A stretch of 64,000 nt of DNA from Bacteroidota bacterium (GTDB lineage: Bacteria; Bacteroidota; Bacteroidia; B-17B0; Aurantibacillaceae). Within the stretch, counting starts at the first letter, position 1, and each line of letters begins with the position of its first letter. Below, piece by piece: positions 8,975-19,177 of the stretch. The position numbers and the translations under genes are program-made. The stretch is from contig JAQZBQ010000002.1 in assembly GCA_029237825.1 (NCBI GenBank), positions 124,001 to 188,000 on the forward strand. Reading direction: 5' to 3'. Below the pieces are notes generated by a model, which was not told where the DNA came from, did no database searches, and was given only the letters and a program-made list of their open reading frames with translations.

Positions 8975-9969
8975 CTGAACAATGAAATGTGCCCGTTACG
9001 GATTACTTTTTTGTCATTGCCTTTTTGCACAGCTTCCAAGCGGTACACGTAAACGTCATCCGGGCATGGGTTTCCTTTAAACCTTCCATCCCACTTTGCG
9101 TTAATATTGGTTGAGGTATACACAGTGTTTCCCCACCGATCCATGATCGTGATCTGGAAATAGTTGTAATCGCACTGGAACACCGGAGCGAAGTGATCAT
9201 TGCGTTCATCATCGTTTGGCGTGAAACTATTTGGAATAAAAATATCGCAGTCACAATTTTTATATTTAATAGTGACGCTATCTGTTTTAATTCCGCATTG
9301 GGCTGAAGTGCTTTTTACCCAGTAGAGTCCTTCTTTTGTTGCATTGATGCTCGGAGTATTTGCACCGGTATTCCAAAATAGTTTTACATCAGCCGGTGCC
9401 TTGATGGATAAAATTTTTCCAGGTTCATTTTCACACATTGTTATCTCCCGGGTAAAATTTGGAATGGCGACATTTGCCTGAATGACTTTAAATGTATCGC
9501 TGAAAAAGCAACCTTTGTTATTCGCTTTTACCCAATACGTGCCCGGTCGTTCTATTTTAATCTGATCGCCAGTTTCTCCGGTGCTCCATGTATATTTATA
9601 CGATTTGTTAGTTAAGTGAAGATGGATTGGCTGGCCACACAGTGAGGTGTCCCTAAGTTTAAGTTTTGGTTTTTCATTGAGTTTTAAATAGGTAGTATCA
9701 ATCAGTTGTTTTTTTCCATCGTTAATTTTAACAATGTGCAAGCCTTTATATTTAAGGTAAATTTGTTTTGAATGAACAATGATTGCTTTTGGTGTTTGCC
9801 AGGTATAAGTAGCCAATCGGTTCACCTGATCTTCTGAAAATTTCACCAGAAACGAATCGCCGGCACAAATCACGGTTGTGTCTGGAAGCAGGTCTTGCGT
9901 TTTAAATTGCGCCATAGCCGAACTTGCAAAAAATACGGTTAAAAAGAGTATGTATTTTAGTTTATTCAA
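8971..9969 (-). CDS. Cell-surface protein with T9SS type B (CHU_C) sorting domain
   Basis: The 332-residue protein starts from TTG at 9969 (no ATG fits) with a clear signal peptide (LKYILFLTVFFASSAMA). Its middle holds two or three Ig/PKD-like repeats with the recurrent pattern YTWSTGETGD...PGTYWVKANNKGC and LFWNTGANTPSINATKEGLYWVKS. The last 90 residues are a gliding-motility-associated CHU_C domain: IFIPNSFTPNDDERNDHF, then IMDRWGNTVY and KGNPCPDDVYVY. That domain routes proteins through the Type IX secretion system for surface attachment. The function of the repeats is unknown, probably adhesive or structural. The esterase gene follows with an ATGA overlap, so the two products are made together. 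Confidence 0.88.
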   Translation of the reverse strand: MNKLKYILFLTVFFASSAMAQFKTQDLLPDTTVICAGDSFLVKFSEDQVNRLATYTWQTPKAIIVHSKQIYLKYKGLHIVKINDGKKQLIDTTYLKLNEKPKLKLRDTSLCGQPIHLHLTNKSYKYTWSTGETGDQIKIERPGTYWVKANNKGCFFSDTFKVIQANVAIPNFTREITMCENEPGKILSIKAPADVKLFWNTGANTPSINATKEGLYWVKSTSAQCGIKTDSVTIKYKNCDCDIFIPNSFTPNDDERNDHFAPVFQCDYNYFQITIMDRWGNTVYTSTNINAKWDGRFKGNPCPDDVYVYRLEAVQKGNDKKVIRNGHISLFR

Positions 9970-10020
9970 GTAGTATTAAAATTACTTCGTTTTGGTGCTC
10001 ACTATGTTGTAAAGTGCGTT

Positions 10021-12960
10021 TTAAATTTGCAAAGAAATTGTGATCCGGGTGCCTTGTTCAGCGGGCACGAGATCTGATTTGTCGATTATTTCTACTTTTT
10101 GTTTTTTGCCGGTTAATTTGGTATTTAATTCAAGTATGTTTTCAATGGTTTTAGTCCCAAGGGATTTATGGCCAGCTTTGGTATTTTCTTTTGCTTTATT
10201 AAATCCAATCCCATCATCTTCAATCACAATAAGCAGGGTCGAGGCATTTTCCTTTTTGAAATAAATGTTCAGGTTTCCATGCTCATGTTTCGGTAATATG
10301 CCATGTATGATAGAATTCTCCGCGTAGGGCTGGATGATCATATTAGGAATTTTTATTTCCAGCGTATTCACTTCAGGGTCAACATAGATAGAAAAGTCAA
10401 ATTTTCCTTTAAATCGTTCCCGTTCGAGGTCAAGGTAATAGTTTAACCGGGTTAGTTCTTCATGTAGCGAGATTTCACTCTGAGATGCTTTTTCGATGAT
10501 CATTCTGATCAACCTTGAGAATTTCGCAAGGTATTCGCTTGCTTTAAGCGAGTCGTTCAGGTTAATGTAATTTTGAATGGATGTTAAGGAATTAAAAATA
10601 AAATGAGGGCTCATCAGTGAATTCATAGCCTGATGTTTCAATAAATTCACCTGCCTGTCTTCCTGAACCCTTCGCGTTGCTTTTGTGCGCACCCTTTTTA
10701 GGAGTATATACAGAACAATCAGTACTAATAATAAGGCTCCAGCGATTAAAGAAATTAAAAACCAGGCTGTTTGTTTAAATGGTATTTCTTTATCAATATA
10801 AATTGTTACCGGATCCGACCAGTTAATACCATCGTACGAATTTATTATTTCAAGCTGGTGGGTGCCGCCATCAATAGAGGTAAGATGTATTTGTCGGTTT
10901 TCTAAACTGAACCAACCCTTATTGTCCTTGCTGTAATAACGGTATCGGTAGTATTGTTTATTAGGTTTAACGTACAGTGGACTCGAAAAACTGATCATTA
11001 CGTCGGATTGTGAACTGTTGAGTTTTAGCCGGTTGTTATGCAGCTCCAGAAAACTGCCATCTGCATCAATCGTGGTAATAAATAATTTATTCGCAATTCT
11101 TACTTGACTCAATAGGTCCTTTACCGAACACAAGGTTATTCCTTTGTCGCTACAGATGCAGCACTGATCACCGTCAAAAGCGATATCATTTATGGTATTG
11201 GATAATAAACCATTTGATTTGTTGTAAATGACAATCGGATTAAATTTACTATCACATATAAATAGTCCATCGAGCGTTGCTATCCAAATTTTATTTTGAT
11301 AAAACCTGATCTTTTTAACAGCCGTTAATTGTTGTTCTCCAATTTGCTGTATCAGTAGGGAATCTTCATAGATTGTTATCCCATTTTCATGAGCAAGGTA
11401 CGTCCGTTCATTAAAGCACTCAATATGATTGATACCAAAACTGAACAACTGATTATTAAAGTTTTTGTTACTTCTGTCTTTAAAAGAATAAACGCTTAAC
11501 CCATCGGAGGTTCCGATAAATAGTTTGTCACCTGAATCATATAAAGTGTTAATTCTAGTGCGGTAATCAGGAAATGAAACCAGTGTATCGCTGATTGTAT
11601 ATTTTTCCTGATTAAAGTTCTTTATTTTAAATAATGTTCCGGTTCCATCCGCCAGAAAAGCTTCGGCATATCCTTTGCTGTATTGAAATAGCCTGCATGC
11701 TATTGGTGAAAAATCATAAAGCATGTTATTGATAAGAAAGGAACGCTGAGCGTTCGTCATTGAATTAATTTTAGAATAAATGATATTTTTTCCATTCGGG
11801 TAAATTCCATAAACGGTTTCGTTAAACAACTCATCGGGCGCAATAACGGTTTGAGTGTTGTTTGAGGATTTATCAAAAATGAATAAACCGTTATTGGTTC
11901 CCACAACCACACTGTTATCAACAAACCTGGCAGAACTCACCGGCAAAATTTTTCGGCCTGATGTAAATGAAATGTTTTGTAAGGGAGGGTTCTGAATAAA
12001 ATAAACACCGTCGTTAAATGTTCCAATCCATAAATGGTCGTCAGAGTCTTTAAAGATGCAATTGATTAAAACTTTGTCAATTCCTAAAAGATCAAAAGCA
12101 TCGTAAGTGTTATTATTTTCAATTAGGTATAAATTATCGTCTGGTGTGTTTGTAAACCATATACGCTGGTATTTATCCACAATAAGTTTACTCACGTGCG
12201 CTATATTATTTGCACTGAAAAAGCTATTAATTTTTTGTGTTTTAACCGGGATGATTTTAATGATGTTGTTGTCTTTTAAACAGTAGATTGCATTGTCGCT
12301 TCCTAAATAGAGGACGCCGTTTACATCTTCTGTTATGGAATAAACAGGTGTGTTTTTTAACGAAGAAATTTTTTGCTGGCGCCCGTTTACAAACTCGTAT
12401 AATCCGTCACTCCTTCCTGATAGCACCCGGTTATTTTTGGTTTTGTAGAGGGCAAATGCCTGATTGGCGTTATTTTTCTCGCGTATATGATCACTGCTGT
12501 ATTCCCCGTTTTTTATATTAATGGAGGAAACCGAAATCTGATCGGTCAAGGAATAATAATATTCGCCGTCGCTAATTAATTCATCAACCGAATTTTTAAA
12601 TTTTAAAGAACCGATTAAAGCTGCGTCGTTTTTCTTTTTATCAAATTCATATATTCCTTCACGGCGGTTAATAATAATTAAATTATTACTTGTGTCAAAT
12701 CCGATGTTGCGAATGTAATTTGATTTTAACGGGGTCTTTGGCTTGATTTTTTCAAATTTGTAACCATCAAAATTATAAACTCCGTTCTCGGTTGCGAGGT
12801 ATAAAAGGTGAGTTTTGTCTTGTTTGATTGAAAAGACATTCGCGTTGCTTAATCCATCTTCAGGCCCATAATGCTGAAAGGAAAAACTTCTGTTTTGAGA
12901 ATACCCGTGGTACAGTAATTGTAAGCTAAAAACAAGAGCGAATATGCGTTTAAAACCCAT
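10021..12960 (-). CDS. Beta-propeller (Reg_prop/Y_Y_Y) LytS-type sensor histidine kinase
   Basis: The start at 12960 is preferred over an upstream ATG because it opens directly on a signal peptide (MGFKRIFALVFSLQLLYHGYS); the protein then has 979 residues. The large periplasmic part contains repeated two-component-regulator propeller blades (for example HYGPEDGLSNANVFSIKQD, DHLWIGTFNDGVYFI), followed by a Y_Y_Y domain (KQYYRYRYYSKDNKGW). One membrane helix (AWFLISLIAGALLLVLIVLY) leads to a LytS-type kinase: MSPHFIFNSLTSIQNYI with the phosphoacceptor His, and an ATPase domain ending EDDGIGFNKA. It senses an external ligand and presumably signals to the LytTR regulator encoded just upstream. 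No AraC domain is fused, unlike the hybrid systems that control glycan use. Confidence 0.9.
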   Translation of the reverse strand: MGFKRIFALVFSLQLLYHGYSQNRSFSFQHYGPEDGLSNANVFSIKQDKTHLLYLATENGVYNFDGYKFEKIKPKTPLKSNYIRNIGFDTSNNLIIINRREGIYEFDKKKNDAALIGSLKFKNSVDELISDGEYYYSLTDQISVSSINIKNGEYSSDHIREKNNANQAFALYKTKNNRVLSGRSDGLYEFVNGRQQKISSLKNTPVYSITEDVNGVLYLGSDNAIYCLKDNNIIKIIPVKTQKINSFFSANNIAHVSKLIVDKYQRIWFTNTPDDNLYLIENNNTYDAFDLLGIDKVLINCIFKDSDDHLWIGTFNDGVYFIQNPPLQNISFTSGRKILPVSSARFVDNSVVVGTNNGLFIFDKSSNNTQTVIAPDELFNETVYGIYPNGKNIIYSKINSMTNAQRSFLINNMLYDFSPIACRLFQYSKGYAEAFLADGTGTLFKIKNFNQEKYTISDTLVSFPDYRTRINTLYDSGDKLFIGTSDGLSVYSFKDRSNKNFNNQLFSFGINHIECFNERTYLAHENGITIYEDSLLIQQIGEQQLTAVKKIRFYQNKIWIATLDGLFICDSKFNPIVIYNKSNGLLSNTINDIAFDGDQCCICSDKGITLCSVKDLLSQVRIANKLFITTIDADGSFLELHNNRLKLNSSQSDVMISFSSPLYVKPNKQYYRYRYYSKDNKGWFSLENRQIHLTSIDGGTHQLEIINSYDGINWSDPVTIYIDKEIPFKQTAWFLISLIAGALLLVLIVLYILLKRVRTKATRRVQEDRQVNLLKHQAMNSLMSPHFIFNSLTSIQNYINLNDSLKASEYLAKFSRLIRMIIEKASQSEISLHEELTRLNYYLDLERERFKGKFDFSIYVDPEVNTLEIKIPNMIIQPYAENSIIHGILPKHEHGNLNIYFKKENASTLLIVIEDDGIGFNKAKENTKAGHKSLGTKTIENILELNTKLTGKKQKVEIIDKSDLVPAEQGTRITISLQI

Positions 12961-13086
12961 TGGAGTAAATAAAAATAGGAAATAATCTTTATTTCCCTCA
13001 ATTTGAACCGTGATCCTCAATTTTCGTTTGTGCTAAATTGCGTGCGTTGGGCTACTCAAAAAGCTGCAATTAGGTTTTAAGGAAGG

Positions 13087-13830
13087 TTATTTAGGAGTAA
13101 CTGCTCTTGTTTTTAAAAACTCCGCAAATTCCTGGGATCTGGCTTTAGATACTTGAATGCTTGTTCCGTCAGCCATTATTATGGTTCCCCCTTCCGCGTT
13201 TGAGTATTCTTTGATAAAATCGATGTTGATAAGAGATGACCGATGAATGCGGAAAAAAACGTTTGTCGGTAAAATAGACTCAAATTCCTTCAATGTTTTT
13301 GAAGCGACGATTTTTTTGGCATTATTTAGAAAGATATTTGTATAGTTATCGGATGCCTCGAGCCAAACAATATCTTTATAATCAATCAATGTAAATCCTT
13401 TGCTGTGGTTAATCAATACCAAATTTTTGTCATTCCCGGATGAAGGAGTTGGAGGGCTTTTTTGCTCATAGTGTTTAACTACCTTTTTTACCGCTCCTTG
13501 TAATTCGCTCAACAGTAACGGTTTTAATAAATAATCCAAAGCCCCTGCTTTTACGGCATTAATTCCATGCTCACTGTATGCGGTTAAAAAAATTAGGCAA
13601 AAATCACGGTGCAGAAGCCCATCAATCATTTCGAGTCCTGTCATACCGGGCATATTGATATCACAGAATACCACTTCCGGTTTAAGTTCCTGGATTAATT
13701 TTTTCCCATCCATGCCGCTTGATGCTTCGGCGATAACCTGGATTTCCGGACAATAACTCGCCAGCATACTTTTAGTATTACTTCTACTGTTCTCCTCGTC
13801 GTCAATGATTATCGTTTTGAAAGTTTGCAT
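13087..13830 (-). CDS. LytTR-family response regulator
   Basis: 247 residues: an N-terminal receiver (IIIDDEENSRSNT, phospho-Asp in VVFCDINMPGMTG, FLTAYSEHGINAV, conserved Lys in DYLLKPL) and a C-terminal LytTR DNA-binding domain (LVLINHSKGFTLIDYKDIVW through FFRIHRSSLINIDFIKEY). It is the expected partner of the propeller kinase encoded 126 bp downstream on the same strand. Its targets are unknown; LytTR proteins bind pairs of short direct repeats, none of which was identified here. The upstream gap to the divergent DPP4 gene is 138 bp. Confidence 0.9.
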   Translation of the reverse strand: MQTFKTIIIDDEENSRSNTKSMLASYCPEIQVIAEASSGMDGKKLIQELKPEVVFCDINMPGMTGLEMIDGLLHRDFCLIFLTAYSEHGINAVKAGALDYLLKPLLLSELQGAVKKVVKHYEQKSPPTPSSGNDKNLVLINHSKGFTLIDYKDIVWLEASDNYTNIFLNNAKKIVASKTLKEFESILPTNVFFRIHRSSLINIDFIKEYSNAEGGTIIMADGTSIQVSKARSQEFAEFLKTRAVTPK

Positions 13831-13968
13831 GGTGAAATTATTATAATGCTAATCTAATGAAAATTCACATAATATAATAGTCATTTATTTAATATAGCGA
13901 CCGTTTGAGTAAAATAGTGTTTGTTAATAGGGAGTATTGACTATATTCATCCCTTATAAAACACATCT

Positions 13969-16149
13969 ATGAAATCATTATTCTATTCAATAGCATTTTT
14001 ATCAATCTTTTCAATAAATTGTTTTTCGCAGAAATCAATCACTGTAGAGGACATCTGGAGTAAATACGCCTTTATGCCTGCCTCCGCTGCCGGTTTTAAT
14101 ACGATGAAGGATGGGATACATTATACTGATCTTGAAAAGGATGGTGATTTTGATAATATTGTTAAGTATGAATTAAAAACCGGAAAAAAAGTAGGGGTTT
14201 TGGTTAAAGGGGCGGATGTGAAGGTAAATGGAAATTCAATCGACATTAGTAATTATTCGTTTAGTCCGGATGAGCAAAAATTGTTCTTTTCCACTGAATC
14301 GGAAGGCATATACCGGCGGTCATCCCTGGAAAAAAATTACGTGTACGATTTGAAGACGGGTAAAGCCGTTGAGCTGTCTGAAGGTGGAAAGCAAATGTTT
14401 GCCACATTTTCGCCACTTGGTAATAAAGTTGCGTTTGTGAGGGCAAATAACCTTTTTATTAAGGATCTCGAAAATAATAGGGAAACGCAGGTAACAACCG
14501 ATGGTAAAATGAATGAAATTAAAAATGGATGGGCAGATTGGGTTTATGAAGAAGAGTTCAGTAAAGCGAATTACTTTGAATGGAACGCTGATGGAACTAA
14601 ATTGGCTTTTGTACGATTTGACGAAAGTAAGGTTAAAGAATACACGTTTGATACTTATAACAATAATTTGTACCCGGATAAAGTGACGTTTAAATATCCG
14701 AAGGCCGGGGAAGATAATTCTGTTTTATCGGTCCATATTTTTGACTTAGCAACTGCAAAAACAACTTTAGTGGACATTGGCCCGGAAAAGGACATTTACA
14801 TTCCACGTATTCAATGGACCACTGATAAAAATGTCTTATCATTTCAACGCATGAACCGCTTACAGAATAAAGTTGAATTAGTGTTTGCGAATGCCGGAAA
14901 TGGAACAACTAAAACAGTATTAGCTGACGAATCAAAAACCTACATTGACATTACAGATGACCTCACTTTTTTACCAAATAATAAAGGGTTTATTTGGAGC
15001 AGTGAGAAAGATAATTTTAACCATTTGTATTATTACGACAACAATGGAAAGCTGGTAAACCAGATTACAAAAGGTTCATGGGACGTTATTTCCTTCAATG
15101 GCTATGATGAGAAATTGAATACGCTGTACTATATTTCTACCGAACAGGGACAGATTAACCGTGACGTTTATAGTATTAAATTAAATGGCACTGGAAAAAA
15201 GCGCCTATCGAGTGCACAAGGAACCACATCTGCAGACTTTAGTACAGGCTTAAAATATTACGTAAGCACCTATTCAAACGCGAATACGCCTCCGGTTTTC
15301 GAATTGCACAGCTCTGATGGAAAGCTTGTTAAGGTTTTGGAAGATAATGCCGCCTTAAAAGCTAAAATGAAAGAATATACGCTATCAACCAAAGAATTCT
15401 TCACCTTTAAAAATGCGGATGGAGTTGATTTAAATGGTTGGATGATGAAACCGAAAAATTTTGATGCGAATAAAAAGTATCCGGTGTACATGTTTGCCTA
15501 TAACGGTCCCGGCTCTAATGAATGTAACAATGCCTGGGAAACGTTTGATTTTTGGTGGCATTCACTTTTAAACCAGGAGGGCTATATGGTTGTTTGCGTT
15601 GATGGGCGAGGCACCCTGGGGCGCGGCCGCGAATTTAAACACTGCACGTATCTACAGTTGGGAAAACTCGAAACTTTAGATCAGATAGATGCAGCAAAGT
15701 ACCTTGGAGGATTGCCGTTTGTGGATAAAAGCAGAATCGGATTTCAAGGGTGGAGCTACGGTGGCTATATGGCATCCCTTTTAATTACGAAAGGTGCCGA
15801 TTATTTTAAATCGGCGATTGCAGTGGCCCCTGTAACTAATTGGAAATTTTACGATAATATTTATACCGAGCGGTTTTTACGTAAACCACAGGATAATAAA
15901 AGCGGTTATGAAGATAATTCACCTGTGAATTTTACGAAGCAGATGAAAGGGAAATTTTTATTGATTCACGGTAGTGGTGACGATAACGTCCACTTTCAAA
16001 ACTCAATGGAATTGGCTAATTCGCTTATTAAAAACAATAAACCATTTGATTTTATGGCGTATCCTAATAAAAATCATGGTATTTATGGTGGTTATACCCG
16101 AACGCACCTGTACACAAAGATGCTCGAGTTTGTGAAGAATAATTTGTAG
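13969..16149 (+). CDS. Dipeptidyl-peptidase IV, S9B prolyl peptidase
   Basis: The 726-residue protein has a signal peptide (SLFYSIAFLSIFSINCFS), an eight-bladed DPP IV propeller, and a C-terminal alpha/beta-hydrolase. The double-Glu motif that holds the substrate N-terminus is present in ADWVYEEEFSKANYFEW near residue 190. The catalytic triad is Ser596 in GWSYGGY, Asp in GSGDDNVH near 671, and His703 in NHGIYGG. The family cleaves X-Pro and X-Ala dipeptides from peptides in the periplasm. Together with the DPP11-type enzyme 8 kb away this points to peptide use as a nutrient source. It stands alone, with divergent two-component genes upstream and a patatin gene 125 bp downstream. Confidence 0.92.
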   Translation: MKSLFYSIAFLSIFSINCFSQKSITVEDIWSKYAFMPASAAGFNTMKDGIHYTDLEKDGDFDNIVKYELKTGKKVGVLVKGADVKVNGNSIDISNYSFSPDEQKLFFSTESEGIYRRSSLEKNYVYDLKTGKAVELSEGGKQMFATFSPLGNKVAFVRANNLFIKDLENNRETQVTTDGKMNEIKNGWADWVYEEEFSKANYFEWNADGTKLAFVRFDESKVKEYTFDTYNNNLYPDKVTFKYPKAGEDNSVLSVHIFDLATAKTTLVDIGPEKDIYIPRIQWTTDKNVLSFQRMNRLQNKVELVFANAGNGTTKTVLADESKTYIDITDDLTFLPNNKGFIWSSEKDNFNHLYYYDNNGKLVNQITKGSWDVISFNGYDEKLNTLYYISTEQGQINRDVYSIKLNGTGKKRLSSAQGTTSADFSTGLKYYVSTYSNANTPPVFELHSSDGKLVKVLEDNAALKAKMKEYTLSTKEFFTFKNADGVDLNGWMMKPKNFDANKKYPVYMFAYNGPGSNECNNAWETFDFWWHSLLNQEGYMVVCVDGRGTLGRGREFKHCTYLQLGKLETLDQIDAAKYLGGLPFVDKSRIGFQGWSYGGYMASLLITKGADYFKSAIAVAPVTNWKFYDNIYTERFLRKPQDNKSGYEDNSPVNFTKQMKGKFLLIHGSGDDNVHFQNSMELANSLIKNNKPFDFMAYPNKNHGIYGGYTRTHLYTKMLEFVKNNL

Positions 16150-16213
16150 TTGATTTCCGTCCTCTTTATATTGTATCTTGTCTTATTTTATTTTGTTAAT
16201 TCGTTTATTTAGT

Positions 16214-16221
16214 TAAATTTG
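16214..16221 (+). promoter_or_regulatory. -7 promoter element of the patatin/porin pair
   Basis: TAAATTTG matches the Bacteroidota -7 consensus exactly, 53 bp upstream of the patatin ATG. Confidence 0.5.
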
Positions 16222-16274
16222 GTTGTCTTTTGCTAAAAGCTTTAAGGTTTTAAAATAGCGTTGGACATTTTACA

Positions 16275-17303
16275 ATGAGTCCTGAAATTAAGAAAGTTGG
16301 TATTGCCTTGCAAGGTGGAGGAGCTCACGGAGCATTTACCTGGGGAGTTTTGGATAAATTATTGGAAGTTGATCATTTAGTTGCCGACGCAATGTGCGGT
16401 ACAAGTGCAGGTGCGGTAAACGCTGTGACCTGTGCGTATGGCCTGCATGTGGGTGGTCCAAAGAAAGCAAAAGAGCTTTTAGAACAATTATGGCGTAAAG
16501 TTGCGCAATCCGGAAGCTTTTTTAAACCAAGTGGGTTTGACAAAGCGTTCAGTAATGGCGATATTCATAATTCTCCGGGGTACATGTTGTTCAATAACAT
16601 GACCCAATACATGTCGCCCTACAACTTTAATCCTTTTAACTATAATCCTTTACGTGATATCTTAACCGATTTAATTGATTTCAAAGAATTACAACTTTAT
16701 AGTAAAAAGAAATTATATATCTGCGCCACGAATGTAAAGACAAACAGGGCTAAAATATTCAGTAATAAAGATATTACAGTGGATGCTGTGCTGGCCTCTG
16801 CCTGCCTTCCATTTTTATTTCAAGCGGTTCAAATTGATGGTGAGTATTACTGGGACGGTGGATATATGGGAAATCCACCCATTTTCCCTTTAATTACAAA
16901 TACAAATTTGCACGATATTGTATTAATTAAGATTAATTCAGTTAATATTAGCTCGGTGCCTACTTCCGCAAGGGATATTGCAGACAGGGTGAATGAGATT
17001 TCCTTTAACAGCAGTTTAATCAATGAAATGAAGCTGATTCATTACCGTAACGAATTGCTAAGGAACGGTATCCTTAAATCGGATGAAAAAACCAATCGTG
17101 AAATTTTTGTTCACACAATCTCGGGCTATGACGCGTTAAGTCAATTAAGTTATAGCAGTAAGATGAACACATCGTGGGAGTTTCTGTTAAACTTAAAAGA
17201 AAGAGGCCGTCAAACCGCTACCAAGTGGTTAGAAACGGATTATAAACAGGTGGGAATAAAATCAACGTTTGATGTTGAAGAGCATTTCTTTGATAAATTT
17301 TAA
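16275..17303 (+). CDS. Patatin-like phospholipase
   Basis: 342 residues with all patatin landmarks: glycine-rich oxyanion loop LQGGGAHGAFTWG near residue 15, nucleophile elbow GTSAGAVNAV with the catalytic Ser near residue 46, and the catalytic Asp in DGGYMGNPP near residue 198. Patatins are Ser-Asp-dyad acyl hydrolases acting on phospholipids. No signal peptide or membrane helix is seen and no POTRA/barrel domain is fused, so this looks like a cytoplasmic or membrane-associated lipase rather than a type V secreted one. A -7 element precedes it. The porin gene starts 17 bp after its stop, so the two are likely co-transcribed. Confidence 0.88.
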   Translation: MSPEIKKVGIALQGGGAHGAFTWGVLDKLLEVDHLVADAMCGTSAGAVNAVTCAYGLHVGGPKKAKELLEQLWRKVAQSGSFFKPSGFDKAFSNGDIHNSPGYMLFNNMTQYMSPYNFNPFNYNPLRDILTDLIDFKELQLYSKKKLYICATNVKTNRAKIFSNKDITVDAVLASACLPFLFQAVQIDGEYYWDGGYMGNPPIFPLITNTNLHDIVLIKINSVNISSVPTSARDIADRVNEISFNSSLINEMKLIHYRNELLRNGILKSDEKTNREIFVHTISGYDALSQLSYSSKMNTSWEFLLNLKERGRQTATKWLETDYKQVGIKSTFDVEEHFFDKF

Positions 17304-17320
17304 TTTCTCATTTTCTGGAA

Positions 17321-19177
17321 TTGAACAGACATAAACAGGCTTTTTGTTGGAGTATCCTTCTTTGCTTGTATTTTGTAAGTTCTGACGCACAGGTTAAATA
17401 CCCTTCCGACAGCAGTTTTTTGAGGATTTTGACGTCCACAGAAAAGAATTATTTAAATGAGTTCAATTATTCCAAAGTTGATTCCTCCATCCAAAATTTT
17501 CAGAATTATTTTCCCCGGAATACCAATGGCCATTTGGGCTTACCTTCTGCACCCTTATATATCAATTACCAGGTAAAACCAATCGGGTTTAATATGATTA
17601 CTCCTCCTTACCAAAATGATATCGTAAGTGTTGATAAGGTGAAATATTTTCAAACGAAAGGCCCCTATGCCAGCCTAACCGGGATAGCTGGAAGTAAGCA
17701 GGAGCAGATTTTTAAAATGCTTTATGCTCATACTTTTAAGAATAAACTGAATATAGCTTTAGGGTTTAACCGGTATAGCGGTATCGGTTTTTATAAAAAC
17801 CAGGAAAGTTTCACTAATAATTTTTATACAACCTCAAACTATTCGTCACTAAACAACAGGTTTGGATATTTTGCTAATGTTGTATTCAACAAAGTTAAAC
17901 ATCAGGAGAATGGTGGAATTGCAAACGACAGTTTATTTCGCGAAAACGTACGTGTAAATAAGTTGTTGTTACCAGTTAATTTAAGCAGTTCTAACAGGGA
18001 GAGTGCCGCTAAACGAGAATGGAGGAATACGTCCGCTGAATTAAATCCATGGCTTCGGGTAAACCGAACAGAAGATAGTTCCACACTTTTTTCTCACTTT
18101 ATTGATTATCAGTTTATTTTCTCAGGAAGTTACACAAAATACTCAGATCCGTTAAGTTTCCTTCACCAGAATTATTATTCCGTTTATTACTTGGATACCA
18201 TTTCAACAAAGGATTCTTCTCACTGGTTGAGTGTAAGCAATGGTTTAAATTACATACTCCGCATTAACCCAATCAATGCAAAAATAAAAATTGGGTACAG
18301 AAACGAGATCAATCAGGTTCACCAATATTTCGATTCTTTGTTTGTAAACAATAGTTTAATAGGAGGCTTTTTTATTTCTGATAACCGTTACTCGGGCGAT
18401 GCGCGCTTTCATTATGTGCTAAATGGACCTAACTCGGGCGACTATATGCTTGGTCTTCATAATCGGTACGAAAGAAATATTTTCAAACTGCCTTTCGCAT
18501 TCAATCTGAATGTAAATTTAGAAAAGCGTCAGCCAGACTATATCCATAATACATGGGTAAGCAATCATTACATTTGGACGAATCGTTTTTCGCCGGTGAA
18601 TAAATTCCAGTCTTTGTTTTCTATGGAGACAAGAGATGGTAGGTTTAAGGCTGGTGTGATTTATCAAACGATTGAAAATATGATTTATTTCAATGAAATG
18701 TCAGTGCCGGATCAAACACCGGTCCCTGTTCAGAACATTGGAGCATTCATCAGGAAGGATCTTCTCTTGTTTAGACATCTTGGTATTAATGCGGGGTATT
18801 ACCACAACAGAAGTTCTTATCAGGCCATTGTAAGCGTTCCAAATCATATTTTAGATGGAGCCTTATATTATCAGGGTAATTTGTTTAAACGCGCTTTGCA
18901 AATACAGGTTGGTTTTAATGCACAATACTTTAGTGAGTTTTATGGCTATGCATACAATCCAGTTCTCAACCAATATTATGTTCAAACCAAAACCACAGTA
19001 GGCGACTATCCATTCATCGATTTTTTCCTGAACGCCAGAATTAAACCCGTTCGGATATTTATCAAAATAGATCACGTAACACAAGGCTTTTTGGGGAGCA
19101 ATTATTCTTTGGTTCCTGGATATTTACAAAATGACAGAGCTTTTAAATTCGGAATTAATTGGCTTTTCTTTGATTAA
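17321..19177 (+). CDS. Putative outer-membrane porin (Porin_10-like)
   Basis: 618 residues starting from TTG at 17321, with a signal peptide (CWSILLCLYFVSSDA). The rest is rich in aromatic, alternating polar/hydrophobic stretches typical of outer-membrane beta-strands, and the last residues (FKFGINWLFFD) form a C-terminal strand ending in an aromatic pair before the Asp. The overall pattern and length resemble the putative porin family of Bacteroidota (Porin_10). The cargo is unknown. The gene follows the patatin by 17 bp, which may mean a link to envelope lipid turnover, but that is only context. Its TAA stop shares the TTAA palindrome with the stop of the convergent antiporter gene. Confidence 0.7.
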   Translation: MNRHKQAFCWSILLCLYFVSSDAQVKYPSDSSFLRILTSTEKNYLNEFNYSKVDSSIQNFQNYFPRNTNGHLGLPSAPLYINYQVKPIGFNMITPPYQNDIVSVDKVKYFQTKGPYASLTGIAGSKQEQIFKMLYAHTFKNKLNIALGFNRYSGIGFYKNQESFTNNFYTTSNYSSLNNRFGYFANVVFNKVKHQENGGIANDSLFRENVRVNKLLLPVNLSSSNRESAAKREWRNTSAELNPWLRVNRTEDSSTLFSHFIDYQFIFSGSYTKYSDPLSFLHQNYYSVYYLDTISTKDSSHWLSVSNGLNYILRINPINAKIKIGYRNEINQVHQYFDSLFVNNSLIGGFFISDNRYSGDARFHYVLNGPNSGDYMLGLHNRYERNIFKLPFAFNLNVNLEKRQPDYIHNTWVSNHYIWTNRFSPVNKFQSLFSMETRDGRFKAGVIYQTIENMIYFNEMSVPDQTPVPVQNIGAFIRKDLLLFRHLGINAGYYHNRSSYQAIVSVPNHILDGALYYQGNLFKRALQIQVGFNAQYFSEFYGYAYNPVLNQYYVQTKTTVGDYPFIDFFLNARIKPVRIFIKIDHVTQGFLGSNYSLVPGYLQNDRAFKFGINWLFFD

